A stretch of DNA of 64,000 bases, from contig NZ_JADKSG010000001.1 in assembly GCF_015350805.1 (NCBI RefSeq), positions 1,116,001 through 1,180,000 on the forward strand, written 5' to 3'. The stretch is from Herbiconiux sp. VKM Ac-1786 (GTDB lineage: Bacteria > Actinomycetota > Actinomycetes > Actinomycetales > Microbacteriaceae). The notes beneath the pieces are model-generated. The model did not search any database, was not told the DNA's origin, and saw nothing but the letters and a program-made list of their open reading frames with translations. The number at the start of each line of letters is the position of its first letter. The stretch's first letter is position 1. Below are positions 8,906 through 17,593 of this stretch, one piece after another. A program made the position numbers and the translations under genes.

Positions 8906-9867
8906 AGTACACCCGCCTCGGCCGCTCCGGCGCCACCGTCAGCCGCATCGCGCTCGGCACGATGAACTTCGGGCCGGTGATCGGCCGCGAGCCCTCCTAC
9001 GAGATCCTCGACCTGGCGCTCGAGAACGGCATCACCTTCATCGACACGGCCGACGTCTACGGCGGCGGGCCGTGGGGGGACCACCCGGGCCAGTCCGAAG
9101 CCCTCCTCGGCGACTGGATGCGCGACCGCGGCGTGCGCGACCAGCTCGTCGTGGCGACGAAGGTGCACGGCCCGATGGGCGAGGGGCCGAACGACCAGGG
9201 GCTGTCGGCGGTGCACATCCGCGCCGGGGTCGACGCCTCGCTGCGCCGGCTCGGCACCGACCGGATCGACCTCATGCAGATGCACCACATCGACCGCTCG
9301 GTGCCCGTCGACGAGGTGCTCGACGCGTTCACGACCCTGCGCGAGCAGGGCAAGATCGTCTACCTCGGCTCGTCGAACTTCGCCGGCTGGAACCTCGCGC
9401 AGTACCAGGAGCAGGCGACCGCCCACCGCCAGATCGGCCTCGTCACGGAGCAGTCGGTCTACAACCTCGCCCAGCGCACGGTCGAGCTCGAGGTCGTGCC
9501 GGCGGCCCTGAACTACGGCATCGGCCTGCTGCCCTGGTCGCCGCTCGCGAGCGGACAGCTCGGCGGCGTGCTGCAGAAGGCCGACCGTTCCCGTTCCAAG
9601 GACCTCGACCTCGGCGAGCGCCGCCCGCGCATCGAGGAGTACGAGCGCTACGCCGGCACCCTCGGCCTCGACCCGGCCGAGCTCGCGCTCGCCTGGCTGC
9701 TGCACCAGCCCGTCGTCACCGCGCCCGTCGTCGGACCGCGCACGGCGGCGCAGCTCACGGGCGCGATCGCGGCGCTCGAGATCGCGCTCGGCGACGCGGA
9801 GCTCGCGGAGCTCGACCGCATCTGGCCCGGCCCGGGCGGGCAGGCCCCGGAGGCCTACGCCTGGTAG
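8902..9867 (+). CDS. Aldo/keto reductase
   Basis: Second oxidoreductase of the cluster, 321 residues, starting at a GTG that overlaps the GH42 stop codon (GTGA, 8902-8905). The tetrad is Asp48 and Tyr53 in FIDTADVYGGG, Lys87 in VVATKVHG and His128 in DLMQMHHID. It begins with the family-typical YTRLGRSGATVSRIALGTMNFG and belongs to the YajO/YhdN-type aldo/keto reductases rather than to the group of the first reductase in this cluster. The tail of the gene overlaps the convergent DUF2254 gene by 13 bases. The substrate is unknown. Confidence 0.85.
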   Translation: MKYTRLGRSGATVSRIALGTMNFGPVIGREPSYEILDLALENGITFIDTADVYGGGPWGDHPGQSEALLGDWMRDRGVRDQLVVATKVHGPMGEGPNDQGLSAVHIRAGVDASLRRLGTDRIDLMQMHHIDRSVPVDEVLDAFTTLREQGKIVYLGSSNFAGWNLAQYQEQATAHRQIGLVTEQSVYNLAQRTVELEVVPAALNYGIGLLPWSPLASGQLGGVLQKADRSRSKDLDLGERRPRIEEYERYAGTLGLDPAELALAWLLHQPVVTAPVVGPRTAAQLTGAIAALEIALGDAELAELDRIWPGPGGQAPEAYAW

Positions 9868-11171
9868 CCGGCGCCGGCGCCCTCGCCCACGGCCTCGCCT
9901 TCACCCTGCTGTCGTTGCAGGTGCCGCGACGGGTGCAGGCGGTCGTGCAGGGTCTGCAGCTCGCGCGCGTCGTTCTCGTCGAGGGCCGCCTCGGCGCGGC
10001 GCAGCGCGAGCCCGGCCGCCGCGTCGAACACCCCGGCCTGCTCGGGCGCGGAGGCCGCGAGGGCGGCGAGGCACTTCTGCAGTCGCGCCTGCACCTCCAG
10101 CAGACCCGCCCCGTCGCGGGACAGCGGGCGGAACCCGTCGACCACGAGGTCCTCGAGCGTCACCGGCCTGATCCGCAGGTGCTCGAAGACCACCGCCGGG
10201 TCGGGTTCGGTCGCGAGCGCCGCCGTCAGCACCCGCTGCAGTGCGCCGATGATCTCGATCGCGGTGCCGGGGTCATTGGTGGCGGGCGAGAGGGCCCGGC
10301 TGCCGATCTCGGCGAGCGCGATCATCCCGAGCCGCGGGTCCTGCTCGTAGGTGCGGTGCGCCTCGATGCGGAAGGCGCGGCGGACGGCCGCGCGCACCTC
10401 GTCGTCGACGGCGCCGCTCCCGCCCGCGGCGATCACGAGCGGTGTGGTCGCGTCGGCGGTCCTGCCGGGCGTCGCCACGAGCTGCAGCGTCAGGCCGGCG
10501 GTCCCGGCCGTGCGCTCGAGCAGCGGCAGGTCGACGTAGGTCACGTACCCGGGGGCGTCGGCGTGCACCGCGACGCCCTCGAGGTCGGCTCCGGTGAGCG
10601 GATGCGCGCCCAGCGCCGGTGACTCCGCATACGCCATGAGCGCGGTCGAGGCCGCGGCCTCCACGCGATCGATGATGTCGGACATCCGCCCGAACGTCGC
10701 CAGGTGCGCGATCCAGCGCAGGAGGGTGACGACGATGATCGCGATCATCACCAGCGTGCCGAGGAAGAGGATCGTGCGCCCCTGCTCGCCGTAGTAGCCC
10801 GTCGACAGGGCGATGATGCCGACCAGGGAGAAGGTGAAGCCGCCGACGAAGGTCGAGAGGGCGTTCTGCGAGGTCGAGTCCTCGACCATCAGCTGGGTCG
10901 CCCGGGGGGTCGCGGTCGTCGTGGCCGACGAGTACACGGTGACCATCGCCGTGATCGAGAACGTCGTCACCGCGAGCATCGAGCTCGCGACGATCTGCAG
11001 GATCGAGTCGACCGAGTCCTGACCCAGATCGATCACGAGCCGGAAGGGCAGCAGGGCCCCCACGAATCCGGCGGCGAGGGCGAACAGCACGGCGACCACG
11101 GTGAACAGCGCGGCCCGGGCCCAGACCTGCTTCAGCAGTCGCTGGAGGAACCGCCGGATGCCTGAACTCAT
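9855..11171 (-). CDS. DUF2254 family membrane protein
   Basis: Predicted membrane protein of 438 residues. Four hydrophobic segments occupy the first 170 residues, followed by a long soluble part ending in a His/Gln-rich tail. The pattern SSMLAVTTFSITAMVTVYSSA and the motif SRALSPATNDPGTA are characteristic of DUF2254, a widespread bacterial family of unknown function. The ATG at 11171 is chosen because AGAGGACC precedes it directly; the open frame continues nine codons further upstream. It is a single-gene unit between the sugar cluster and the BCCT transporter. Confidence 0.85.
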   Translation of the reverse strand: MSSGIRRFLQRLLKQVWARAALFTVVAVLFALAAGFVGALLPFRLVIDLGQDSVDSILQIVASSMLAVTTFSITAMVTVYSSATTTATPRATQLMVEDSTSQNALSTFVGGFTFSLVGIIALSTGYYGEQGRTILFLGTLVMIAIIVVTLLRWIAHLATFGRMSDIIDRVEAAASTALMAYAESPALGAHPLTGADLEGVAVHADAPGYVTYVDLPLLERTAGTAGLTLQLVATPGRTADATTPLVIAAGGSGAVDDEVRAAVRRAFRIEAHRTYEQDPRLGMIALAEIGSRALSPATNDPGTAIEIIGALQRVLTAALATEPDPAVVFEHLRIRPVTLEDLVVDGFRPLSRDGAGLLEVQARLQKCLAALAASAPEQAGVFDAAAGLALRRAEAALDENDARELQTLHDRLHPSRHLQRQQGEGEAVGEGAGAGYQA

Positions 11172-11314
11172 GGTCCTCTGTAACACGGGGGCGGGCATCC
11201 GGACGAATCGGGCAGAGCGGATGACCCCCGTTAGGGTGGTCTCCCAGTGCCTGCGACGGGCGCTCGAAGCGATAGGCCGCCTGACGACACGGCGGCCGCC
11301 CAGGAGGACCGTCG

Positions 11315-13183
11315 ATGACGAACACTGACCATTCCCGCGCGCCCGGACGATCGATCCTCCGGGAGGTGACGCATCCCGCCCTGATCCCCGGCGTGGGCGT
11401 CGAGAGCACCTCGCGCGTCTTCAGCACCAACTGGACGGTGTTCGGCATCGCCGGCGCCCTTGTGGTGGCGACCGTGGTGTGGGGCTTCGCCGCCCCGGAG
11501 AGCATCAGCGCCGTCGGCGCCGCCTCCCTGGACTGGGTGACCACGAACTTCGGCTGGCTGTTCTCGCTGCTGGCGGTCGCGTGCATCCTGTTCATGCTGG
11601 TGGTCGGCTACGGGCGCACCGGCGGCATCCGCCTGGGAGCGGACGACGAGGCGCCGGAGTTCTCGACGGTCTCGTGGATCGCGATGCTGTTCTCGGCCGG
11701 CATGGGCATCGGGCTGCTGTTCTGGGGCCCGGCCGAGCCGCTCGCCTACTTCACCGACGTGCCGCCGGGCTTCGACTCGGAGGCCGGCAGCCGCGACGCC
11801 ATGTTCGACTCGCTGGCCCAGTCGATCCTGCACTGGGGGCCGATGGCGTGGTCGTTCTACGCGCTGGTCGGCGGCGCGATCGCCTACGCCGCCTACCGCC
11901 GCGGGCGGGCCCCGCTGATCTCGGCGATCTTCCGGCCGATCTTCGGCGACCGCACCGAGGGCTGGATCGGCGCCGTGATCGACGTGTTCGCGATCATCGT
12001 CACCCTCTTCGGCACCGGCGTGACGCTCGGCATGGGCGCGCTGCAGATCTCGAGCGGCATCGAGTTCGTGGCCGGCATCGGGCCGCTCGGCAACGGCGCG
12101 CTCGTCGGCATCATCACGGTGCTCACGGCCGCGTTCGTGGTCTCGGCGGTCTCGGGGCTGAAGCGCGGCATCCGGGCGCTGTCGAACATCAACATGGTGA
12201 TCGCCGCGATCATCGGCGTGTTCGTGTTCGTCGCCGGACCGACCCTGTTCCTGCTGAACGTGCTGACCGGAAGCCTGCCGGCGTTCGTCTCCGACCTCGG
12301 GACGATGCTCACCCGCAACCCGGCCCAGGGCGAGGACGCGGCGAGCTTCATGGCGAGCTGGACCAACTACTACTGGGCCTGGTGGATCTCGTGGACGCCG
12401 TTCGTCGGCATGTTCATCGCGAAGATCTCCCGCGGGCGCACCCTGCGCGAGTTCGTCACCGTCGTGGTCGTCGTGCCGTCGGCCGTGTGCGTCGCGTGGT
12501 TCGGCATCCTCGGCGGCACCGCGATGCTGTTCGAGTCGCAGGGCCGGGGCATCAGCGAGGCGGGGTCGTCGGAGGCCGTGCTGTTCGCGGTGCTCGGCGA
12601 GCTGCCGTTCGGAGCCGTGATCTCGGTGCTCGCGCTGGTGTCGATCGTGCTGTTCTTCGTCACCAGCGCCGACTCGGCGGCGATCGTGATGGGGTCGATG
12701 AGCCAGCGGGGCAAGCCGGAGCCCTCGCGCTGGGTGATCATCACCTGGGGGCTGCTGCTCGGCGCCGCCGCGCTCGCGCTGCTGCTCGCCGGGGGCGAGA
12801 CGGCCCTCGCGGGGCTGCAGGCGATCATGGTGGTGTCGGCGCTGCCGTTCGCCCTGATCGTGATCGGGATCATGGTGGCGTGGACGCGGGAGCTGCGCAC
12901 CGACCCCTACATGATGCGGCACCGCTTCGCCCGGGCGGCCATCGCCCAGGGCGTGCGTCGCGGCATCGCCGACCACGGCGACGACTTCGTCTTCGGCGCC
13001 ACCGAGGTCGCGGCCCACGAGGGCGCGGGCGTCGGGATCGACACGGCCGACCCGGCGCTGACCGAGTGGTACGAGACGGCGACGGGGCAGCTCCCGGCCA
13101 TCACGCCCACCACGATCGCGGGCGCCCTGCCCGATCCGGCGCAGGCCCCGGCCCCGGCCCCGGCTCCGGCCGACCGCCCCTAG
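11315..13183 (+). CDS. BCCT-family betaine/choline/carnitine transporter
   Basis: Secondary transporter of 622 residues for quaternary-ammonium compounds, probably involved in osmoprotection. Twelve membrane segments are readable. The glycine-rich stretch GMGIGLLFWGPAEP (129-142) and the tryptophan-rich segment SWTNYYWAWWISWTPF (about 350-365) are the BCCT hallmarks that line the substrate path. The GMGIGL form, as in BetP, is the Na+-coupled type. The N-terminal part carries few charges, and the C-terminal tail is about 100 residues with an Ala-Pro end. A CAGGAGGA ribosome site precedes the ATG. Its stop codon overlaps that of the convergent MFS gene. Confidence 0.92.
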   Translation: MTNTDHSRAPGRSILREVTHPALIPGVGVESTSRVFSTNWTVFGIAGALVVATVVWGFAAPESISAVGAASLDWVTTNFGWLFSLLAVACILFMLVVGYGRTGGIRLGADDEAPEFSTVSWIAMLFSAGMGIGLLFWGPAEPLAYFTDVPPGFDSEAGSRDAMFDSLAQSILHWGPMAWSFYALVGGAIAYAAYRRGRAPLISAIFRPIFGDRTEGWIGAVIDVFAIIVTLFGTGVTLGMGALQISSGIEFVAGIGPLGNGALVGIITVLTAAFVVSAVSGLKRGIRALSNINMVIAAIIGVFVFVAGPTLFLLNVLTGSLPAFVSDLGTMLTRNPAQGEDAASFMASWTNYYWAWWISWTPFVGMFIAKISRGRTLREFVTVVVVVPSAVCVAWFGILGGTAMLFESQGRGISEAGSSEAVLFAVLGELPFGAVISVLALVSIVLFFVTSADSAAIVMGSMSQRGKPEPSRWVIITWGLLLGAAALALLLAGGETALAGLQAIMVVSALPFALIVIGIMVAWTRELRTDPYMMRHRFARAAIAQGVRRGIADHGDDFVFGATEVAAHEGAGVGIDTADPALTEWYETATGQLPAITPTTIAGALPDPAQAPAPAPAPADRP

Positions 13184-14406
13184 AGGCGGGGGCGGCGGGG
13201 GCGGGTGCCGAGCCAGAGCACGGCCGCCGAGGCCGCGGTGCAGGTCGTCATCACCGCCGCCGCCGGGATGGCCGTCGAGGTGCCGAGCAGGCCCACGAGG
13301 GGTGCGCCGACCGCCCCCGCGATCATGTTCGAGGCGCCGATCAGCGAGGCCGCCGTGCCGGCGCGCTCCCCGTGCCGCCCGAGGCCCGAGGTCTGCAGCG
13401 CGGGCGAGACGACCCCGAACGACGTCGTGAACAGGAACAGCGGCACGAGCAGCCCCACCAGCCCGAGCCCCGGCGCGAGGGTCACCGACGCCAGCAGCAG
13501 CACCGCACTCGACGCGAGCAGCAGCGCGCCGAACCGGGCCAGCCGCGGGATGTCCCGCCCCCGCGACAGCCGCGCGCTCACCTGGGCGCCCACGATCATC
13601 AGCGCTCCGTGCCCGCCGAAGACGATCGCGTACTGGGTGGCGCTCAGCCCGTAGACGCCCTGGAACAGGAACGCCGACGACGCCATGTACCCCATCATCG
13701 CCGCCCACTGCAGCGCCCCGGCGGCCACCACCGAGACGTACAGCCGGTCGCGCAGCAGCGCCACGTAGTCCGCCGCGGCATGCCCTCGCTCGCGCGCCCG
13801 GGCCGCCCGCCGCTCGGGCGGGTTCGTCTCGTGCCGGGCGAGCACCGCGAGCGTGCAGACGAGCAGCACCGCGCCGTACCCCACGAGCAGCCACATCAGC
13901 CCGCGCCAGTCGACGAGCCCCAGCAGCTGCGCCCCCAGCGCGGGGGCCGTGACCACGAAGACCCCATTCACGATCTGCAGCCGGGCCAGCAGCGTCACCA
14001 TCGCCGAGCCCTCCCGGCTGTCGCGCACGATGGCCAGGATGATCACCGACGACGCCGCGGCCCCCACACCCTGCACGGCGCGGAGCCCGATCAGCAGCTC
14101 GATCGTCGGCGCGAGGGCGCAGCCCACGGTCGCCGCCGAGTAGAGCACCAGCGCTCCGACGAGCGGGCGCATCCGCCCCACCCGGTCCGACAGCGGCCCC
14201 GCCACCAGCTGCCCCACCGCCATGCCGAGGAACGCCCCCGTCAGCGTCGCCTGCACGAGCGACGGCACGGTCGCGAGGTCGCGCTCGATCTGCGGGAACG
14301 CCGGGAGGTAGAGGTCCATCGTCAGCGGCCAGATGGCCTGGATGAACCCGAGCACCACGAAGAACACCGCCGGCGGCCGGCGCGCCCCGCTCGTCGGGCG
14401 GGTCAC
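13180..14406 (-). CDS. MFS transporter, Bcr/CflA drug-resistance type
   Basis: Twelve-segment membrane transporter of 408 residues. The first part FIQAIWPLTMDLYLPAFPQIERDL with the following GQLVAGPLSDRVGRM matches motif A and the N-terminal pattern of Bcr/CflA drug exporters. The start is the GTG at 14406 that overlaps the stop of the ThuA gene (GTGA). The much longer open frame upstream is a shadow. Co-translation with a ThuA-domain protein is uncommon for a drug pump, so a role in sugar-derivative transport is possible but unsupported. Confidence 0.85.
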   Translation of the reverse strand: MTRPTSGARRPPAVFFVVLGFIQAIWPLTMDLYLPAFPQIERDLATVPSLVQATLTGAFLGMAVGQLVAGPLSDRVGRMRPLVGALVLYSAATVGCALAPTIELLIGLRAVQGVGAAASSVIILAIVRDSREGSAMVTLLARLQIVNGVFVVTAPALGAQLLGLVDWRGLMWLLVGYGAVLLVCTLAVLARHETNPPERRAARARERGHAAADYVALLRDRLYVSVVAAGALQWAAMMGYMASSAFLFQGVYGLSATQYAIVFGGHGALMIVGAQVSARLSRGRDIPRLARFGALLLASSAVLLLASVTLAPGLGLVGLLVPLFLFTTSFGVVSPALQTSGLGRHGERAGTAASLIGASNMIAGAVGAPLVGLLGTSTAIPAAAVMTTCTAASAAVLWLGTRPRRPRL

Positions 14407-15119
14407 GCGGTCGTCGACGCCGCGGGCGCCACCCATCCCGCGAGGGCCACGAGCAGCGCGCGGCGTTCGGCCGAGTCGTACGACTCGACCCCGTGCCCGA
14501 GCGCGTCGTACGCGACCCGGCCGGCCCGCGCATCCGTCGCCTCGGTCACCCAGACCAGCGGATGCTCGGCCTCCCCCTCTTTGTGGAACGCCAGCGCCGT
14601 CACGCCCTCGGCCACCTCCAGGTCGCTGTAGCGCTCGTCGTGCAGCACGAAGTCGGCGGGCAGCTCGAGCTCCGGCTCGACGGATGCCCGCGCCGCCGTC
14701 CGCACGAGCGCCTCCCCGATCGGCGGATGCCCCGACACCCCGGGCACCCAGCGTCCGCCGATCAGCGCACTCCAGCGCGGATCCCCGGCGAACGCCAGCG
14801 TCGACGAGTGCAGCGCCAGCACCCCGCCGCCTCGCGCGGCGTGGGCCAGGATCGCGTCGACGATCGCGGCCGAGTCGGGCGGCGGCAGCGCGGGATCGCC
14901 GCTGACGTTCACCACCAGCACGTCGGCCCCGGAGAGCGCGTCGGGCAGCGCATCCGCCTGATCGGTGCGGAGCACCTCGACCTCGGCGCCCGCCGCCCGC
15001 AGCGCGTCGGCCGCCCGCGCCCCCGTCGCCTCGAGCGCGTGCCACGGGTCGCCGTGCCCCCCGACGCCCACCAGCACGAGAACGCGCAGTCCACCGGACC
15101 CCACGGAACCATCTCTCAC
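14403..15119 (-). CDS. ThuA domain-containing protein
   Basis: Protein of 238 residues with the class-I-glutaminase-like ThuA fold: VLVLVGVGGHGDPWHALE at the N-terminus, ADVLVVNVSGD, and VLALHSSTLAF with LIGGRW in the middle. ThuA-type proteins occur in trehalose and other sugar catabolic clusters; their reaction is not well established. The GTG at 15119 is chosen because GAAGGAG lies at a good distance and because the longer frame would place the N-terminus across the operator at 15143-15158. It is the first gene of a two-gene unit with the MFS transporter. Confidence 0.8.
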   Translation of the reverse strand: MRDGSVGSGGLRVLVLVGVGGHGDPWHALEATGARAADALRAAGAEVEVLRTDQADALPDALSGADVLVVNVSGDPALPPPDSAAIVDAILAHAARGGGVLALHSSTLAFAGDPRWSALIGGRWVPGVSGHPPIGEALVRTAARASVEPELELPADFVLHDERYSDLEVAEGVTALAFHKEGEAEHPLVWVTEATDARAGRVAYDALGHGVESYDSAERRALLVALAGWVAPAASTTA

Positions 15120-15142
15120 GGCGGGCACGTCTCCTTCGACAG

Positions 15143-15158
15143 GTGAATCGTTTAAAAG
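15143..15158 (-). promoter_or_regulatory. LacI-type operator upstream of the ThuA gene
   Basis: The plus strand reads GTGAATCGTTTAAAAG. Its core TGAATCGTTTAA agrees with the common actinobacterial LacI-family operator TGAAACGTTTCA at ten of twelve positions. It lies about 25 bases before the GTG start. No lacI gene adjoins this operon, so the regulator must be encoded elsewhere, for example by one of the two LacI genes in this window or outside it. Confidence 0.5.
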
Positions 15159-15205
15159 CCTCGCACCCGCCTCGCCCACCGTCAAGGGGGGCTCGGCGTC
15201 GCGCG

Positions 15206-15778
15206 TCAGGACGACGCGCGGGCGCGGAGGCCGAGGTCGACGAAGTCGATCAGCCAGAGGAAGCTGGCGTCGACGTCGGTGTCGATCTGGAAGCCGTCGC
15301 CCGCCTCGAGGGTGGCGAAGCCGTGCAGCACGCTGCGGAGCATCCGGAGCGCGTGGATGCGGTCGGCCTCGGCGAGGCCGTAGCCGCGCAGCACGGCCTC
15401 GAGCGAGGTGAGGGTGCGCCCGAGGGCGGGCCCCAGGGGGTCGTCGGGGCCGGCCGGGCGGGCGCCGGTGGTGGCCGCGTAGCGCCCGGGGTGCTCCTTC
15501 ACGAAGAGCCGGAGCGCCTGCGCGGCCGCGGCAAGGGCCTCTCCGCCCGACACCCCCTGCACCGCGTCGCGGAGGCGGTCGCCGACCTCGGTCGCGCCGA
15601 GCACGGCCACGCGGTGGGTGAGCGAGGCGAGGCCGTCGACGTGCTTGTAGAGCGACGGGGTCTTCACGCCGAGGCGCTCGGCCACGAGGCTCATGCTGAG
15701 CCGGGCGAGGCCGATCTCGTCGGCGAGGTCGGCCGCCGCCTCGGTGACGGTCGCGGCGTCGAGGCCGGCCCTAGGCAC
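15206..15778 (-). CDS. TetR-family regulator with WHG-type C-terminal domain
   Basis: Regulator of 190 residues. The helix-turn-helix is VAERLGVKTPSLYKHVDGL (about residues 32-50), and the C-terminal half contains RMLRSVLHGFATLE, typical of the WHG/TetR_C_33 group. It is second in an operon behind an alpha/beta hydrolase, overlapping it by eight bases, which is the usual arrangement of a local autoregulator. The likely binding site is the palindrome at 16665-16679 upstream of the hydrolase. Ligand unknown. Confidence 0.87.
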   Translation of the reverse strand: MPRAGLDAATVTEAAADLADEIGLARLSMSLVAERLGVKTPSLYKHVDGLASLTHRVAVLGATEVGDRLRDAVQGVSGGEALAAAAQALRLFVKEHPGRYAATTGARPAGPDDPLGPALGRTLTSLEAVLRGYGLAEADRIHALRMLRSVLHGFATLEAGDGFQIDTDVDASFLWLIDFVDLGLRARASS

Positions 15779-16625
15779 GGTCGCCCTGTGCGGCCTTGGC
15801 GAGCGTCGCGGCGAGGAAGGGCAGCAGCAGCGCGACGACCGCGTCGGGGGTCTCCGCGTGCGGGTAGTGCCCGGCCCCGTCGATCACCGCGAGCTCGCCG
15901 AGCCCGGTGGGCAGGTCGTTCAGGATGCGCTCCCCCTCGGCCTCGGGACGGGCCCAGTCGGGGTCGGCACCGCCCTCGATCACGAGCACGCGGCAGCGCA
16001 CGTTCGCCAGCTGGGCGCCGGCGTCGGCCGGCGTGGTCTTCGTCATGGCCTTCAGCACCGCCATGCGCTCGGGCAGGCTGAGGGAGGCTTCGATGCGGGC
16101 ACGCTCGGCGGCCCAGTCGGCGGGCTTGGCGGGGATCGCGAGGTCGAGGTAGGCGAGCCAGGCCTTCAGACTGCCGGTCATCATGACCTTGGCGAGCTGC
16201 ACGGTGCCCGCGCGGTGCGCGCGGTTGCGCAGGAGCCCGCCGAGGTCGACCGACTGCGCCCGCGTGAACGGCGCCAGCTCGGCGAGACCGACGATCAGCT
16301 CGGGCGCGGTGGCCGCCGCGATGGTGGCCGCGCCGCCGCTGATCGACTGGCCGACGATCACCGCGGGCCCGCCGAGGTGGCGCACGAGGGCGACGAGGTC
16401 ACCGGCGATGTCGGTGCGGCTGTAGCCCGCCCAGCCGGTGCTCGACTCGCCGCAGCCGCGCAGGTCGACGTTCGCGACCCGGTAGCCGGCGGCGACGAGG
16501 GCCGGCACGACGAAGCGGTACGAGTGGCGGCTGTCACCCATGCCGTGGGCGAGCACGACGAGCGGGCCCTCTCCGCTGAGGTCGTAGGCGATGGTGCCCT
16601 CGTCGAGGGTGAGGTACTCGGTCAT
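15771..16625 (-). CDS. Alpha/beta hydrolase (epoxide hydrolase/esterase-like)
   Basis: Soluble hydrolase of 284 residues. The oxyanion-hole motif HGMGD, the sequence VDLRGCGESS, the nucleophile Ser in VGQSISGGA and the terminal His in GAGHYPHAE form a full alpha/beta hydrolase triad with an Asp in EGGADPD. There is no signal peptide. GGAGGC precedes the ATG. It leads an operon with the TetR gene and has its own strong promoter. The natural substrate, perhaps an ester or lactone that induces the TetR, is unknown. Confidence 0.85.
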   Translation of the reverse strand: MTEYLTLDEGTIAYDLSGEGPLVVLAHGMGDSRHSYRFVVPALVAAGYRVANVDLRGCGESSTGWAGYSRTDIAGDLVALVRHLGGPAVIVGQSISGGAATIAAATAPELIVGLAELAPFTRAQSVDLGGLLRNRAHRAGTVQLAKVMMTGSLKAWLAYLDLAIPAKPADWAAERARIEASLSLPERMAVLKAMTKTTPADAGAQLANVRCRVLVIEGGADPDWARPEAEGERILNDLPTGLGELAVIDGAGHYPHAETPDAVVALLLPFLAATLAKAAQGDRA

Positions 16626-16664
16626 GGCTGCCTCCTGGCGGCTGGGGCCTCAGCGGTCGCCTTG

Positions 16665-16711
16665 GCTAATGGTGTTAGCTACAAGCTACGAGCATTAGCC
16701 ACGACTGTCAA
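16665..16711 (-). promoter_or_regulatory. Promoter and TetR operator of the hydrolase-tetR operon
   Basis: On the minus strand a perfect TTGACA (16711-16706) is followed after 17 bases by TAGCTT (16688-16683). Immediately downstream, at the expected transcription start, lies the perfect palindrome GCTAA-CACCA-TTAGC (16679-16665). Two more inverted repeats overlap it: TAGCT-ACA-AGCTA (16676-16688) and TGGCTAAT...ATTAGCCA (16663-16701). The promoter sits partly inside the 3' end of the neighbouring esterase gene. Confidence 0.7.
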
Positions 16712-17585
16712 GTGCGGTGACGATCTCGACGCGGGCCGCCCGTCCGCTGCGGGTCGGCAGCAGGGGGTAGACGTGCACGGCGCCTGCTCGTTCGCGCAGG
16801 GTGAGCGGCACGCCGGCGGTCGTGGCGCGGTCGGCGAGCAGCCGCGCATCCGGATTCAGCACGTCGCGGGTGCCGGTGAACAGCAGCATCGGCCCGAGAC
16901 CCTCGAAGCGGCCGAAGAGCGGGCTGACGATCGGATGCTCGACCGCGAGCCCGCCCGCCCACCGTCGCCCGAGCTCCCGGCCGCCGGGCTGCGCGAGCCA
17001 CGGATCGCTCGGCTGCACGACGGGGATCAGCGGATTCGAGAAGCCGAGGTCGAGGGCGGGCGCGATCAGCACGGTGCGCACGGCGGGGACGCCCCGGTCG
17101 CGGAGGGTCTGCGCGACCGCGAGGCTGATCTGGCCGCCCGCGGAGTCGCCGGCGAGCCGCACCTCGCCGTGCCGCGCGATCAGCCGCTCGGCGAGACCGA
17201 GCACGAGGTCGTGGGCGGCCTGCGCGGAGCCGAACGGGAGCAGCGGGTAGATCGGCACGGTCACGGCGGCGTTCGCCTCGACCGCGATCTGCGCGACGAG
17301 GGCCCAGTGCTGCGGGGCGGTCTCGTGGATCCAGGCGCCGCCGTGGGTGTACACCACCGCCGTCGTCGGGGTGCCGCGTGCCGGCGCCACCGTGTAGACC
17401 GGCGAGCCGCCGACGTGCTCGACCGACACCCCGAGGTCGGGGCGGAGGCGCCTCGGCGGGCCGAACGGCTCGGGGCGCAGCTCGACGGCACGGATGGCGC
17501 GGCGCGCGTTCGCGGCCGACCGGAAGGCGGTGTTCGCCCGGGTCGCGCGGAGGAACACGGGCACGAGGGCTTCGGGGATGATCAC
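16695..17585 (-). CDS. Alpha/beta hydrolase, hormone-sensitive-lipase (esterase) type
   Basis: Esterase-like protein of 296 residues. The HGGAW oxyanion motif, the nucleophile Ser in AGDSAGGQ, the Asp in GTRDVLNPDA and the His in GAVHVYPLLP mark the hormone-sensitive-lipase family (Abhydrolase_3). No export signal is evident. The last residues and stop lie inside the promoter of the next operon downstream on the same strand, so some transcriptional interference is possible. Eight bases separate it from the end of the MFS gene upstream, so it may be co-transcribed with the MFS and cyclophilin-like genes. Confidence 0.87.
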   Translation of the reverse strand: MIIPEALVPVFLRATRANTAFRSAANARRAIRAVELRPEPFGPPRRLRPDLGVSVEHVGGSPVYTVAPARGTPTTAVVYTHGGAWIHETAPQHWALVAQIAVEANAAVTVPIYPLLPFGSAQAAHDLVLGLAERLIARHGEVRLAGDSAGGQISLAVAQTLRDRGVPAVRTVLIAPALDLGFSNPLIPVVQPSDPWLAQPGGRELGRRWAGGLAVEHPIVSPLFGRFEGLGPMLLFTGTRDVLNPDARLLADRATTAGVPLTLRERAGAVHVYPLLPTRSGRAARVEIVTALDSRG

Positions 17586-17593
17586 GGCTCACC

